Part shown: positions 1 through 6,128 of the stretch, one piece after another
Position numbering within the stretch: position 1 is the stretch's first letter
Layout of the letters: each line of letters begins with the position of its first letter
Notes under the pieces: generated by a model
Told to the model about the DNA's origin: nothing
Databases searched by the model: none
What the model saw: only the letters and a program-made list of their open reading frames with translations
From: Methanosarcina sp.
GTDB taxonomy: Archaea > Halobacteriota > Methanosarcinia > Methanosarcinales > Methanosarcinaceae
Direction: 5' to 3'
Assembly: GCA_017883485.1 (NCBI GenBank)
Contig: JADGNM010000124.1
Location: forward strand, 1-7,271
Length of the DNA stretch: 7,271 nt
Made by a program: the position numbers and the translations under genes

Positions 1-104
1 CACCGGTATCTTTCATTAATTTATCGCGATATTCCAGGGTCTCAGGAAAATTATGTCCGGTATCGATATGTAATAAAGGAAAAGCAGGCAAAGCATTTCC
101 GTGC
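1..104 (-). pseudogene. cysD: Remnant of CysD-type sulfate adenylyltransferase subunit 2, lacking the N-terminus and running off the window
   Basis: Read on the minus strand, this stretch encodes FPLLHIDTGHNFPETLEYRD followed by KLMKDTG. That is the well-known segment after the PP-loop of CysD/PAPS-reductase-like ATP sulfurylase small subunits (compare FPLLHVDTGWKF in E. coli CysD). In the intact family the ATP-binding PP-loop (SGGKDS type) and a segment like HLARKAF come just before. Here only ARK (bases 96-104) precedes it, in another frame, so one extra base near 95 would restore ARKA-LPAFPLL. No PP-loop sequence is visible in any frame up to the next gene (323). The open frame continues upstream to a stop near 181 but with unrelated residues. 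I therefore call a 5'-truncated, frameshifted relic. The family identity is strong; the state of the rest of the gene beyond base 1 is unknown. The alternative is a related PP-loop reductase. Confidence 0.7.
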
Positions 105-322
105 TGTCGGTTGTTAACCTCTACGTTTGAGAGTGGTAGAGAATTTTGGTATTTAAATATAATAGGAAGAACCGAGAGATCCTATCAGGTACAATTACCG
201 TCTTTTTAAAAAGAGAAATGTAGTATGAGTTACAGAAATCTAATATGGAATTTGAGAAATGTATATTGAGTTTGCGATAGATATTGTCTTCCAAAATACA
301 AACCCATTAAGTACAAATTTTT
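105..322. other. AT-rich spacer between the cysD relic and the glycosyl operon
   Basis: No gene is supported here. The stretch holds a perfect 12-bp palindrome, CTTTTTAAAAAG, at 202-213 and an AT-rich TATTTAAATATAATA box near 151-165, either of which could be a TATA-like element. It is also where the transcript of the operon on the right should end. I see no convincing hairpin or long T-run after the stop at 323. Confidence 0.5.
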
Positions 323-1699
323 TCAGGCTCTCCCATATTTGTCCTCAAATCTTATAATATCATCTTCTCCGAGGTAATCGCCCTTTGCGACTTCAATGAA
401 AATGAGGTTTTCGTTGTCTATATTTTTAATACGGTGCACCTCGTTTACAGGACCATCGACAGAATCTCCGGCAAGAACCCTAATTTCCCTCCCGCTTTTA
501 GTTAAAACTCCTTTTCCTTTAACTATGTACCAGTGTTCATTTCTGTGAGCATGGCGTTGAAGTGAGATTTCACCCTGAGGTAGAACAGTAATAACTTTTA
601 CTTTATATCCAGGTCTTTCCATAAGCACCTCATAGTTTCCCCAGGGCCTCTCTGACTTACGCTTGCATTTCTCAAGAATTTCTTCGTAGACCCTGATGTA
701 ATCGTCTACCATCCTGTCAACAGAAAAGCGTTTTTCCACACTTTCCCTGCATTCTTTGCGGGATAAGGAATCGATCTTTTTTACGGCTTCTACAGCTTCT
801 TCTACGCTATTGACCAGAAATCCGGTTTCTCCATCTCTGATCAGTTCAGCCATCGAACCCCTGTTCATAGCAATTACCGGTGTACCGCTGGCCATTGCTT
901 CAACTACACCAAGTCCGAAAGCCTCATCATAATTGATCATGTGCAGCAAAGTGTATGCATTTGACAGGAGCTCCGTCTTCCTCTCAGAATCAACGTGCCC
1001 CTCATAAATAATCTGTTCATTGTCTATATGGGGTTGTATTTCTTTTTCAAAATAGGCCTGATCTGCAATAAAACCAGCTATTCTAAGTTTTCTCCCTGTC
1101 TTTTTAGCGACTTCGATTGCTTCTTTTGCGCCCTTGTCTTTATGCAAGCGCGATAAAAATAAAAGATAGTCCTGTGGGTTATCATTGAAACAAAAACTTT
1201 CTATGTCAATTCCGTGCCGAATCGTAGCGATATAGTCCAGTTCATTGCACCTGTAGGCATCACTTATGGAGACGTAAAAAGTTCTATTATCGTATTTTTT
1301 ATAAACAGGCAGAATTTTTCGTGAAGAAATTCCGTGTATTGTTGTCACAACCGGCGTTTCGACAAGTGCACTGTAGGTAAGGGGAAGATAATCAAAGTGG
1401 TTGTGTATTATATCGAACTCATTTGCTCTCTCAAAAACTTCTGATATGTGCAGGCACTCACATACCTTTACTGATATACTCTTATCTTCCTCGTAGGGTC
1501 TGGGGGATACTGCATGAAGTTTGGCTGAAGTATGCGAATCCGCTGTCGCAAATAATGTAACGTCAATTCCCCTTTTTACCAGCCCTTCTGTTAATAAAGA
1601 TACTACTGATTCCCATGGGCCATACTTTTTAGGTGGTGTACTCCATGCAATCGGAGATAACATTCCAATTCTTATAATAATACCCCCAAAACTATTCAC
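323..1699 (-). CDS. GT4 glycosyltransferase fused to a type II phosphomannose isomerase (ManC C-terminal) cupin
   Basis: This 458-residue protein has two modules. Residues about 11-345 are a GT-B glycosyltransferase of family GT4. They show the N-terminal motif RIGMLSPIAWSTPPKKYGPW, IHNHFDYLP (98-106), a second Rossmann half starting near FLSRLHKDKG (181-190), and the donor-binding E-x7-E motif EAFGLGVVE (E259, E267), followed by ASGTPVIA. Residues about 349-458 are a complete PMI-type cupin. They start at ERPWGNYEVL, have the metal-site motif SLQRHAHRNEHW (Q381, H383, E388), a further His in VHRIKN (H422), and end in GDYLGEDDIIRFEDKYGR, the typical ManC C-terminus. In ManC this cupin follows a GDP-mannose pyrophosphorylase domain; here a glycosyltransferase takes that place. 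The listed start is GTG (1699). Relatives begin at the Arg10 region (MRIGML), where this gene has ATA (1673-1675), so the true start is uncertain; ATG at 1663 is another option. It is the last gene of the operon, 29 bp after the GH130 gene. A cytosolic, probably mannose-related enzyme is inferred; donor and acceptor are unknown. Confidence 0.88.
   Translation of the reverse strand: MNSFGGIIIRIGMLSPIAWSTPPKKYGPWESVVSLLTEGLVKRGIDVTLFATADSHTSAKLHAVSPRPYEEDKSISVKVCECLHISEVFERANEFDIIHNHFDYLPLTYSALVETPVVTTIHGISSRKILPVYKKYDNRTFYVSISDAYRCNELDYIATIRHGIDIESFCFNDNPQDYLLFLSRLHKDKGAKEAIEVAKKTGRKLRIAGFIADQAYFEKEIQPHIDNEQIIYEGHVDSERKTELLSNAYTLLHMINYDEAFGLGVVEAMASGTPVIAMNRGSMAELIRDGETGFLVNSVEEAVEAVKKIDSLSRKECRESVEKRFSVDRMVDDYIRVYEEILEKCKRKSERPWGNYEVLMERPGYKVKVITVLPQGEISLQRHAHRNEHWYIVKGKGVLTKSGREIRVLAGDSVDGPVNEVHRIKNIDNENLIFIEVAKGDYLGEDDIIRFEDKYGRA
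1683..1687 (-). promoter_or_regulatory. Possible Shine-Dalgarno inside the annotated 5' end of the GT4-PMI gene
   Basis: A GGGGG run lies on the minus strand seven bases before an ATA codon (1673-1675), the position where relatives have their initiator ATG (MRIGML). The upstream GTG at 1699 has only a weak purine stretch (TAAG) before it. The spacing suggests that the ancestral start was at 1673-1675 and that ATG became ATA. Present initiation could be at ATA, at one of the two preceding ATT codons, or at the upstream GTG. Confidence 0.4.
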
Positions 1700-1728
1700 A
1701 TTACTTAATTTATTTTTGATCTTTATTT

Positions 1729-2754
1729 TTATTTTAATTTAATATTGCCTTTTTTTGGATCATTGGAAAGCCCACTGTTTTCTTCAAACCAGTTGCAGAA
1801 TTCTTCCGGGCACTGTGTTTCAGGACATCCATGGCTATAGTCAAGAACATCGCGCAATTTTGCACTGGCCATTGATACAGACATATCAGCACTTCCATAA
1901 TAAATGCGGATTTCATCATCCACTAAGACCCATCCGCAAGGGAAAACAACATCATTAACGTCTCCAGTGCGTTCATACATTTCACGAGGCCCGAAAACCC
2001 ATCCCTCTGACCTGTGGAGCACTTTCCTGGGGTCTTCAAGATCAAGAAGGGCTAATCCAAGCCGATAACTTGCTTTAGATGTTGTCTGGCGTACCCCATG
2101 GTACATAATTAACCATCCGTCGGATGTACGGAGTGGCTGCGGGGACAACCCGATTTTTCGTGCGTCCCACCATCCACCTTCTCGAGCATATAGAAGAACC
2201 TCGTGATCTCCCCAGTATTTCATATCAGGGGAAAAGGATATCCAGATATTTGCCTTCGCACTCTGAGATACAGGCCTGTGCAACATTGCCCACCTGTCAT
2301 TAAATTTTACTGGAAAAATAGCAGCATCTTTATTTTCAGGAGGGAGGGTAGCTCCTACTCGATCAAAATTACGAAAATCCTCTGTAAAGGCAAGAGCTGT
2401 TAAGGGACCTGAATCCGAAAAAGCCGTATACGTTACAGCCCATTTTCCCATCTCATCAATGTAAGTTATACGTGGATCCTCAATACCATATATCTCTTCA
2501 GGGTAATTTACAGGATCCGGAGTAAAGGTTGGTTCGCTGTCTATTTCCCAGCCGTCAATTCCGTTCTTACTTTTGGCTACAGTAAGGTGAGAAAAGCCCC
2601 TGTGATCTTCGACACGCACCATTAATAAAGTTGTACCATCAACTATAGTCGCTGCAGGGTTAAACACTGAATGGGCTTTATACGGCCAATCATTAACCGT
2701 AAGTATAGGGTTCTTCTTAGACCTTATAAATAGCTCTCCGTGATCTTTCCACAT
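1729..2754 (-). CDS. GH130 family beta-mannoside phosphorylase/mannosidase-like protein
   Basis: This 341-residue protein is a five-bladed beta-propeller of family GH130, close to the usual full length (300-350). Visible family motifs include NPAATIVDGTTLLMVRVED (32-50), the catalytic-region motif YGIEDPRIT (89-97) with the acid residue D93, NKDAAIFPVKFNDRWAMLHR (141-160), GWWDARKIGLSPQPLRT (194-210), GWLIMYHGV (213-221), and the last blade DDEIRIYYGSADMSVSMA (279-296). Members with this pattern cleave beta-1,2- or beta-1,4-linked mannosides, mostly by phosphorolysis giving alpha-mannose 1-phosphate; some are hydrolases. The substrate cannot be read here. No signal peptide is seen, so it should act in the cytoplasm. 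The start is ATG with GAGG at 2763-2766, eight bases upstream. It is the middle gene of the operon, and its sugar chemistry fits the PMI cupin encoded next. The Cys/Glu-rich tail after residue 310 is unlike the core and may be lineage-specific. Confidence 0.88.
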   Translation of the reverse strand: MWKDHGELFIRSKKNPILTVNDWPYKAHSVFNPAATIVDGTTLLMVRVEDHRGFSHLTVAKSKNGIDGWEIDSEPTFTPDPVNYPEEIYGIEDPRITYIDEMGKWAVTYTAFSDSGPLTALAFTEDFRNFDRVGATLPPENKDAAIFPVKFNDRWAMLHRPVSQSAKANIWISFSPDMKYWGDHEVLLYAREGGWWDARKIGLSPQPLRTSDGWLIMYHGVRQTTSKASYRLGLALLDLEDPRKVLHRSEGWVFGPREMYERTGDVNDVVFPCGWVLVDDEIRIYYGSADMSVSMASAKLRDVLDYSHGCPETQCPEEFCNWFEENSGLSNDPKKGNIKLK

Positions 2755-2817
2755 AATCTTATCCTCTATTTATTCTATATCCCTTTATTCTGCATTGTTT
2801 GGTGGCAGCGTATTCTT

Positions 2818-5217
2818 TCATTTCTGCAGCGTTACTTCGCTTATTTCATCGCTTACCTCAGCGCTTACCTCGGCGCTTATCTCGGCGCTTACTCTGGATT
2901 GCAATAATGTACTGAATGCTTCATTTTCATGTTTATTTAAAGAGTTCAAAGCCATAAGGTAGCAAATTACAGGTTCTGCACCCTGATTACAGTTCATGCC
3001 GTCACTGTTAAGCCCGTCGCAGACTGCACCTGTTGAGTAATCGTACATAACAGTTTGCAAGCGGTTTCTGCCCAGGAAATATTCAAACGAATATTTTGCA
3101 AGCACCAAGTATCTTTTATCATGCACAATATCATAAGCCGAAACATAAGCCTGAGTCAGGTAACCTGCTTCTATGGGCTGCTGGTCAAAAAGTGGTTTTT
3201 TTCCATTATAGGAATACCAACCGTGATTTCCAACCAGATCAAAAAAGTCGCCTCTCCATTGAATCTCAGTGAGGAAATCCAATGTAGCAAGGCCAATTTT
3301 TCTGTAAGTTTTGTCTTTGGTATAATTATACGCTAATAAAAGAGATTCACTTAATTTTGCATTGCTGTAGGTAACTGTGGGTCCAAACCAGTTCCAGTCC
3401 TCTTTATGATTAGTCTCATATAAGTCAACCAGAGAATCTGCATGGCTGACAAATATAGATTCAAAGGCATCTTTCTCCATAAGAGAGTCTCCGGACTTGA
3501 CAGCATCTCTGCGTGAATCGAATATGGACCCAAATTCATCTGCATCTATACCTGTCCTGAGCATCTCATATAAACCGCACATTGTGTAGGCTTTTGCCCT
3601 CGGATGGCTCAGATTTTCCATTTCCGGTCTGGATTTGCTGATAAGAGTGTGGGCAAGCGTGCGTATATTTTTTGAGAGATAAGAGCAGCTTACTACATGT
3701 CCAAGCCCGTAAATAGCACGCCCAAGAGTGTCTTCACTGCCTTTTTCATCCAAAAACTCTCCTCTATAACTCATAAAGTTATGGAAATGTCCGGTATCGG
3801 TTTGTGCATGTTCAAGAAAGCTCATGTATGTTGTAATTAACTTCCAGAACTCTTCGGCTTTTTCTTCACTATTTATTAACTGTGTCAGAGCAACAAGAGC
3901 CCTCGCCACATCATCAGTGCTGTACCCATAACGAAGAGCAGGTACACTAAAATCGGTGTGCTGTATAATGCCCACATCATCGGTCAATAACTTAAGGTGA
4001 TCAAGTTTTACTTCAGGCAGCTGGTTTGGAAGAAAATTAAATCTGTTTTGGATTTTTGGATAGGTATTGTAGTTATTTAGAGCCTTATGGAAGACAGCAG
4101 TATATTCTTTGCCGACGTTTTCCCATGTCATTTTTCTGCCAAAATCATACGCCTTTTTGCGCATAATATCACACTCTTCTGGATTTTCAATTAAGTATAA
4201 GAGGGATTTTTTAAAGCCTTCTGTATCTCTGAAATCCACAAGCAACCCACGATTCTCAGAAAGCATTTCCTGGGCGTACCAGTAAGGAGTGGATACTATC
4301 GCTTTTCCCATACCAATGGCATAGGTCAAAGCGCCGCTTACTATCTGTTCTCTGGAAAGATAGGGAGACGCGTAAATATCACTGGCAAGTATATAATTGC
4401 AGAGTTCTTCTTTTTCGACAAATTTGTCATGGAATATCACATTGTCCTCAAGCCCGAGTTCTGAAACTTTGTTTTTGAGATCTTGCCTGTATACTTCTCC
4501 ATGTTTCTTTTTGACCATAGGATGCGTGGCGCCCAGGATGAGGTAAACAAGGTCGGGATATTGACTTATTACATCAGGAAGAGCCTCGAGCATACTTTCA
4601 ATCCCTTTATTCGGGCTCAGCAAGCCGAAAGCGAGAACAAGTGGGGAACCCTTGAGATTTAACACTTTTTTATACTTATCGCAGTCGTTAAACGGATAGT
4701 CAGGCAATCCATGAAAGATTACTTCTATTTTGTCTTCAGGCGCCTCATAAACATCTTTGAGCATATTGACTGCAGTCTGGCTCATTACAACCAGTTTTTC
4801 GGAATACTTGATGAGTTTTTCAGTGGATACTCGATACTCAAGTTCAGGCTCCCTGATCACAGTATGCAGTGTAGTTATTACAGGCTTATCTATTCCTGAT
4901 AGAAGGGCGAAAATGTAATCTCCTCCATTCCCCCCAAAAAGACCGAATTCGTGTTGAAGACATACGATATCAGCATCAGATTGGTTTATATAATCCGCAG
5001 CCCTGTAATAGTCCTCTATTTTGTCCCTTTCAATTTGAAAAACTACCTCATCTGGGTAATTGTAAGTTTCAGAAGGATCATTCAAAGCAATAACTTCACA
5101 ATGAAAATCTGTATATTTTTCAGAAACCGAATTCAAAAGATCAGAAGTGAATGTGGCAATCCCACATTCTTTTGGAACATAAGTTCCTATGAATAATACT
5201 CTCAATTGCTTATTCAA
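2818..5217 (-). CDS. Two-domain protein: GT4 glycosyltransferase plus alpha/alpha-toroid-like C-terminal domain
   Basis: This 799-residue protein is about twice the usual length of a GT4 enzyme. Residues 1-385 form a GT-B fold. It starts RVLFIGTYVPKECGIATFT, has LQHEFGLFGG (87-96) and LHTV (117-120) in the first half, and in the second half VLAFGLLSPNKGIESMLEAL (194-213) and SREQIVSGALTYAIGMGKA (288-306). The second Glu of the E-x7-E motif is Thr298; from what I know of this subfamily, SG(A/T)L(A/T)YA at this place is normal. Residues about 400-765 look like a helical (alpha/alpha) toroid, with YGYSTDDVARALVAL (430-444), GSEDTLGRAIYGLG (493-506), WNWFGPTVTYSNAKLSESLL (608-627), DLVGNHGWY (660-668) and FDQQPIEAGYLTQAY (677-691). 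The Trp- and acid-rich loops suggest sugar binding or hydrolysis; no activity is proven. The tail (775-799) is a short SAEV repeat. The start is TTG, set by GGAGGG six bases or fewer upstream. It is the first gene of the operon. Confidence 0.85.
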   Translation of the reverse strand: MNKQLRVLFIGTYVPKECGIATFTSDLLNSVSEKYTDFHCEVIALNDPSETYNYPDEVVFQIERDKIEDYYRAADYINQSDADIVCLQHEFGLFGGNGGDYIFALLSGIDKPVITTLHTVIREPELEYRVSTEKLIKYSEKLVVMSQTAVNMLKDVYEAPEDKIEVIFHGLPDYPFNDCDKYKKVLNLKGSPLVLAFGLLSPNKGIESMLEALPDVISQYPDLVYLILGATHPMVKKKHGEVYRQDLKNKVSELGLEDNVIFHDKFVEKEELCNYILASDIYASPYLSREQIVSGALTYAIGMGKAIVSTPYWYAQEMLSENRGLLVDFRDTEGFKKSLLYLIENPEECDIMRKKAYDFGRKMTWENVGKEYTAVFHKALNNYNTYPKIQNRFNFLPNQLPEVKLDHLKLLTDDVGIIQHTDFSVPALRYGYSTDDVARALVALTQLINSEEKAEEFWKLITTYMSFLEHAQTDTGHFHNFMSYRGEFLDEKGSEDTLGRAIYGLGHVVSCSYLSKNIRTLAHTLISKSRPEMENLSHPRAKAYTMCGLYEMLRTGIDADEFGSIFDSRRDAVKSGDSLMEKDAFESIFVSHADSLVDLYETNHKEDWNWFGPTVTYSNAKLSESLLLAYNYTKDKTYRKIGLATLDFLTEIQWRGDFFDLVGNHGWYSYNGKKPLFDQQPIEAGYLTQAYVSAYDIVHDKRYLVLAKYSFEYFLGRNRLQTVMYDYSTGAVCDGLNSDGMNCNQGAEPVICYLMALNSLNKHENEAFSTLLQSRVSAEISAEVSAEVSDEISEVTLQK
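2839..2898 (-). repeat. 12-bp in-frame tandem repeat encoding a (SAEV)n tail
   Basis: Four near-identical 12-bp units lie at 2839-2850, 2851-2862, 2863-2874 and 2875-2886, plus a degenerate fifth to 2898. The plus-strand consensus is GCTTACCTCGGC. They encode alternating Ser-Ala-Glu-Val/Ile in the last 25 residues of the glycosyltransferase-toroid protein. The unit is a multiple of three, so copy-number change would lengthen or shorten the tail without breaking the frame. Confidence 0.85.
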
Positions 5218-5222
5218 TTAAT

Positions 5223-5228
5223 CCCTCC
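5223..5228 (-). promoter_or_regulatory. Strong ribosome binding site that fixes the TTG start of the 799-residue gene
   Basis: GGAGGG on the minus strand is separated from TTG (5215-5217) by five bases (ATTAA). This matches the 3' end of archaeal 16S rRNA well and supports TTG as a real initiator. The next possible starts (another TTG four codons in) are too far into the conserved N-terminal strand RVLFIGTYVP. Confidence 0.75.
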
Positions 5229-5284
5229 AAACTCACATTAATTTATTTCCCATTTTCCAAATTATCTGTTTACAAATCACATAT

Positions 5285-5553
5285 CTTCGTCTGGAATCAT
5301 CAAAAACTTAGCTCATTAAAAACTTCCATGACTTCGTCTGATGACTTCGTCTGGAAACTCATCAAAAACTTAGCTCATTAAAAACTTCCATGACTTCGTC
5401 TGATGACTTCGTCTGGAAACTCATCAAAAACTTAGCTCATTAAAAGCGTAGCTCGTCAAAAACTTAGCTCATTAAAAGCGTAGCTCATCAAAAACTTAGC
5501 TCGTCAAAAACTTAGCTCGTCAAAAACTTAGCTCATTAAAAACTTCCATGACT
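5285..5553. repeat. Composite direct-repeat array of 15-17 bp units nested in a ~62 bp unit
   Basis: The basic unit is CTTAGCTC(A/G)T(T/C)AAAA(A), centred on AGCT. Units start at 5307, 5369, 5431, 5463, 5495, 5511 and 5527, with variant units beginning GCGTAGCTC at 5446 and 5478. A larger unit containing ACTTCGTCTGATGACTTCGT and ATCAAAAACTTAGCTCATTA occurs as 5285-5344 (60 bp), 5345-5406 (62 bp) and a partial third from 5407. The array ends with the flank CTTCCATGACT (5543-5553), which also ends the basic unit in the large repeats. Units are contiguous and vary by one or two bases, unlike a CRISPR array, which has unique spacers. The 15-17 bp period is not a multiple of three, so it is not coding. 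It lies in the probable leader or promoter region of the glycosyl operon, ending about 70 bp before its start codon. Confidence 0.9.
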
Positions 5554-5564
5554 ACCAGATGTCT

Positions 5565-5639
5565 TTATAGACTCCTCAATCTGGCCAGGACTTCCGTGAT
5601 GGGGTTATCTTCTAAGATTAAGGTATCTTTGCTTTTTAC
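5565..5639 (-). other. Short coding-like relic (possible C-terminal tail of a lost gene)
   Basis: The minus strand reads as 24 codons ending in TAA (5565-5567), giving a peptide ending DNPITEVLARLRSL. The codons are more GC-rich than the surroundings and the peptide is protein-like, but a stop lies directly upstream and no start or ribosome site is visible. It may be the tail of a decayed gene that once preceded the repeat array. I do not recognise the family, and it could be chance. Confidence 0.2.
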
Positions 5640-5668
5640 TTACTTTCTATTGTATATTGTTGATGTAT

Positions 5669-5676
5669 TATTTAAA
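5669..5676 (-). promoter_or_regulatory. Candidate TATA box for the glycosyl operon
   Basis: TTTAAATA on the minus strand, preceded by CTATACC as a weak BRE-like stretch, fits an archaeal TATA box. Transcription would begin near 5645 and give a leader of about 430 nt that includes the whole repeat array. It is a motif match only; a promoter nearer the gene cannot be excluded. Confidence 0.3.
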
Positions 5677-5742
5677 GGTATAGTTCAAATTGGCAGGTCT
5701 ACATAAAAAATTAGATAGTATCCGTGATAGCGGTTTTCGAAC

Positions 5743-5760
5743 ATTATATAAATATATATT
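5743..5760. promoter_or_regulatory. AT-only box that could act as a TATA element in either direction
   Basis: An uninterrupted 18-bp A/T stretch containing TATATAAATATATA. On the minus strand it could be an alternative promoter for the operon; on the plus strand it points toward the dead methyltransferase. Only composition supports this. Confidence 0.25.
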
Positions 5761-5978
5761 GTGTTTGGATTAGTTAACTTATGGCTCAAATCTCACGACT
5801 TATATAGCAACGAACCATTTTTGGCTCTTGGAAAACATATTCGATATCGATGTTTATCTATTTGATATTGTCACTTTTCAACTAGGTAATTATTTTCAAC
5901 CCACACAAAAAAGCGAAGAGCCCAAATATTCTCATCGGAATTGATCAGGAAATTTATGAATAGACTCGGGTATTGAGC

Positions 5979-6093
5979 ATGAAAGTTCGAGAAAGCGGCA
6001 TGCCCAGTGAAAAACTTGGAAGAGTTTTTTAAGTCATAAAAAATTTTGAGGATCCTGGAACTTAACCATAATGTAGTAGATGTGGCGAATCGT
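5979..6093 (+). pseudogene. N-terminal remnant of a class I SAM-dependent methyltransferase
   Basis: An ATG at 5979 opens MKVRESGMPSEKL, the typical N-terminus of a methyltransferase family I know from archaea and bacteria (MKVRESGMPEE...W..FF). After EKL the frame breaks: the original frame reads GRVF and stops at 6030-6032, while a shifted frame reads EEFF, like the family's W-E-x-F-F. Another shift gives KILRILELNHNVVDVAN (6040-6090), which matches the segment leading to the SAM-binding glycine motif (DFGCGYGTF in relatives). That glycine motif is missing; the homology ends at a stop (6094-6096). The gene is therefore both frameshifted and cut before its cofactor site. It is the only gene trace on the plus strand. 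Recognition rests on memory of the family N-terminus, without an alignment. Confidence 0.65.
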
Positions 6094-6128
6094 TAGTTAA
6101 TCGTTTAAGGCTTGTTTGACTCAAAAAG

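Larger units (their letters stand above)
5218..5978. other. Long intergenic region upstream of the glycosyl operon
   Basis: No intact gene is supported here. Reading from the operon outward, it contains the TTG start's ribosome site, the direct-repeat array (5285-5553), a short coding-like stretch on the minus strand (5565-5639), TATA-like boxes near 5669-5676 and 5743-5760, and a perfect 10-bp palindrome TCGATATCGA at 5841-5850. A plus-strand open stretch around 5781-5940 has no start and resembles nothing I know. Composition is AT-rich and non-coding outside the repeats. Confidence 0.6.

Noticed and set aside
202..213. CTTTTTAAAAAG palindrome as a transcription terminator
   Set aside because: It is made only of a short T-run and A-run with C/G ends, lacks a loop and a GC stem, and in DNA this AT-rich it can arise by chance.
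1521..1742. Plus-strand 73-codon open frame with a hydrophobic end
   Set aside because: It is antisense to the conserved N-terminus of the GT4-PMI gene, and the hydrophobic end comes from an AT-rich intergenic stretch.
3055..3336. Plus-strand 93-codon open frame
   Set aside because: It lies wholly antisense within the conserved toroid domain of the large glycosyltransferase, with no supporting ribosome site or recognisable motifs.
5332..5430. CTGATGA followed by GAAAC in the large repeats, resembling the conserved core of a hammerhead ribozyme in tandem copies
   Set aside because: The bases between the two core boxes (CTTCGTCTG) can form at most one pair of stem II, and I found no complementary arms for stems I or III beside a cleavage site, so the match is only to the short core words.
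5285..5553. CRISPR array
   Set aside because: The units are contiguous or nested and the sequence between them is itself repeated; there are no unique spacers of constant length and no cas genes.
5781..5948. Plus-strand open stretch encoding NHFWLLENIFDIDVYLFDIV
   Set aside because: It has no start codon in frame near a ribosome site, and I recognise no family; length is compatible with chance in AT-rich DNA.
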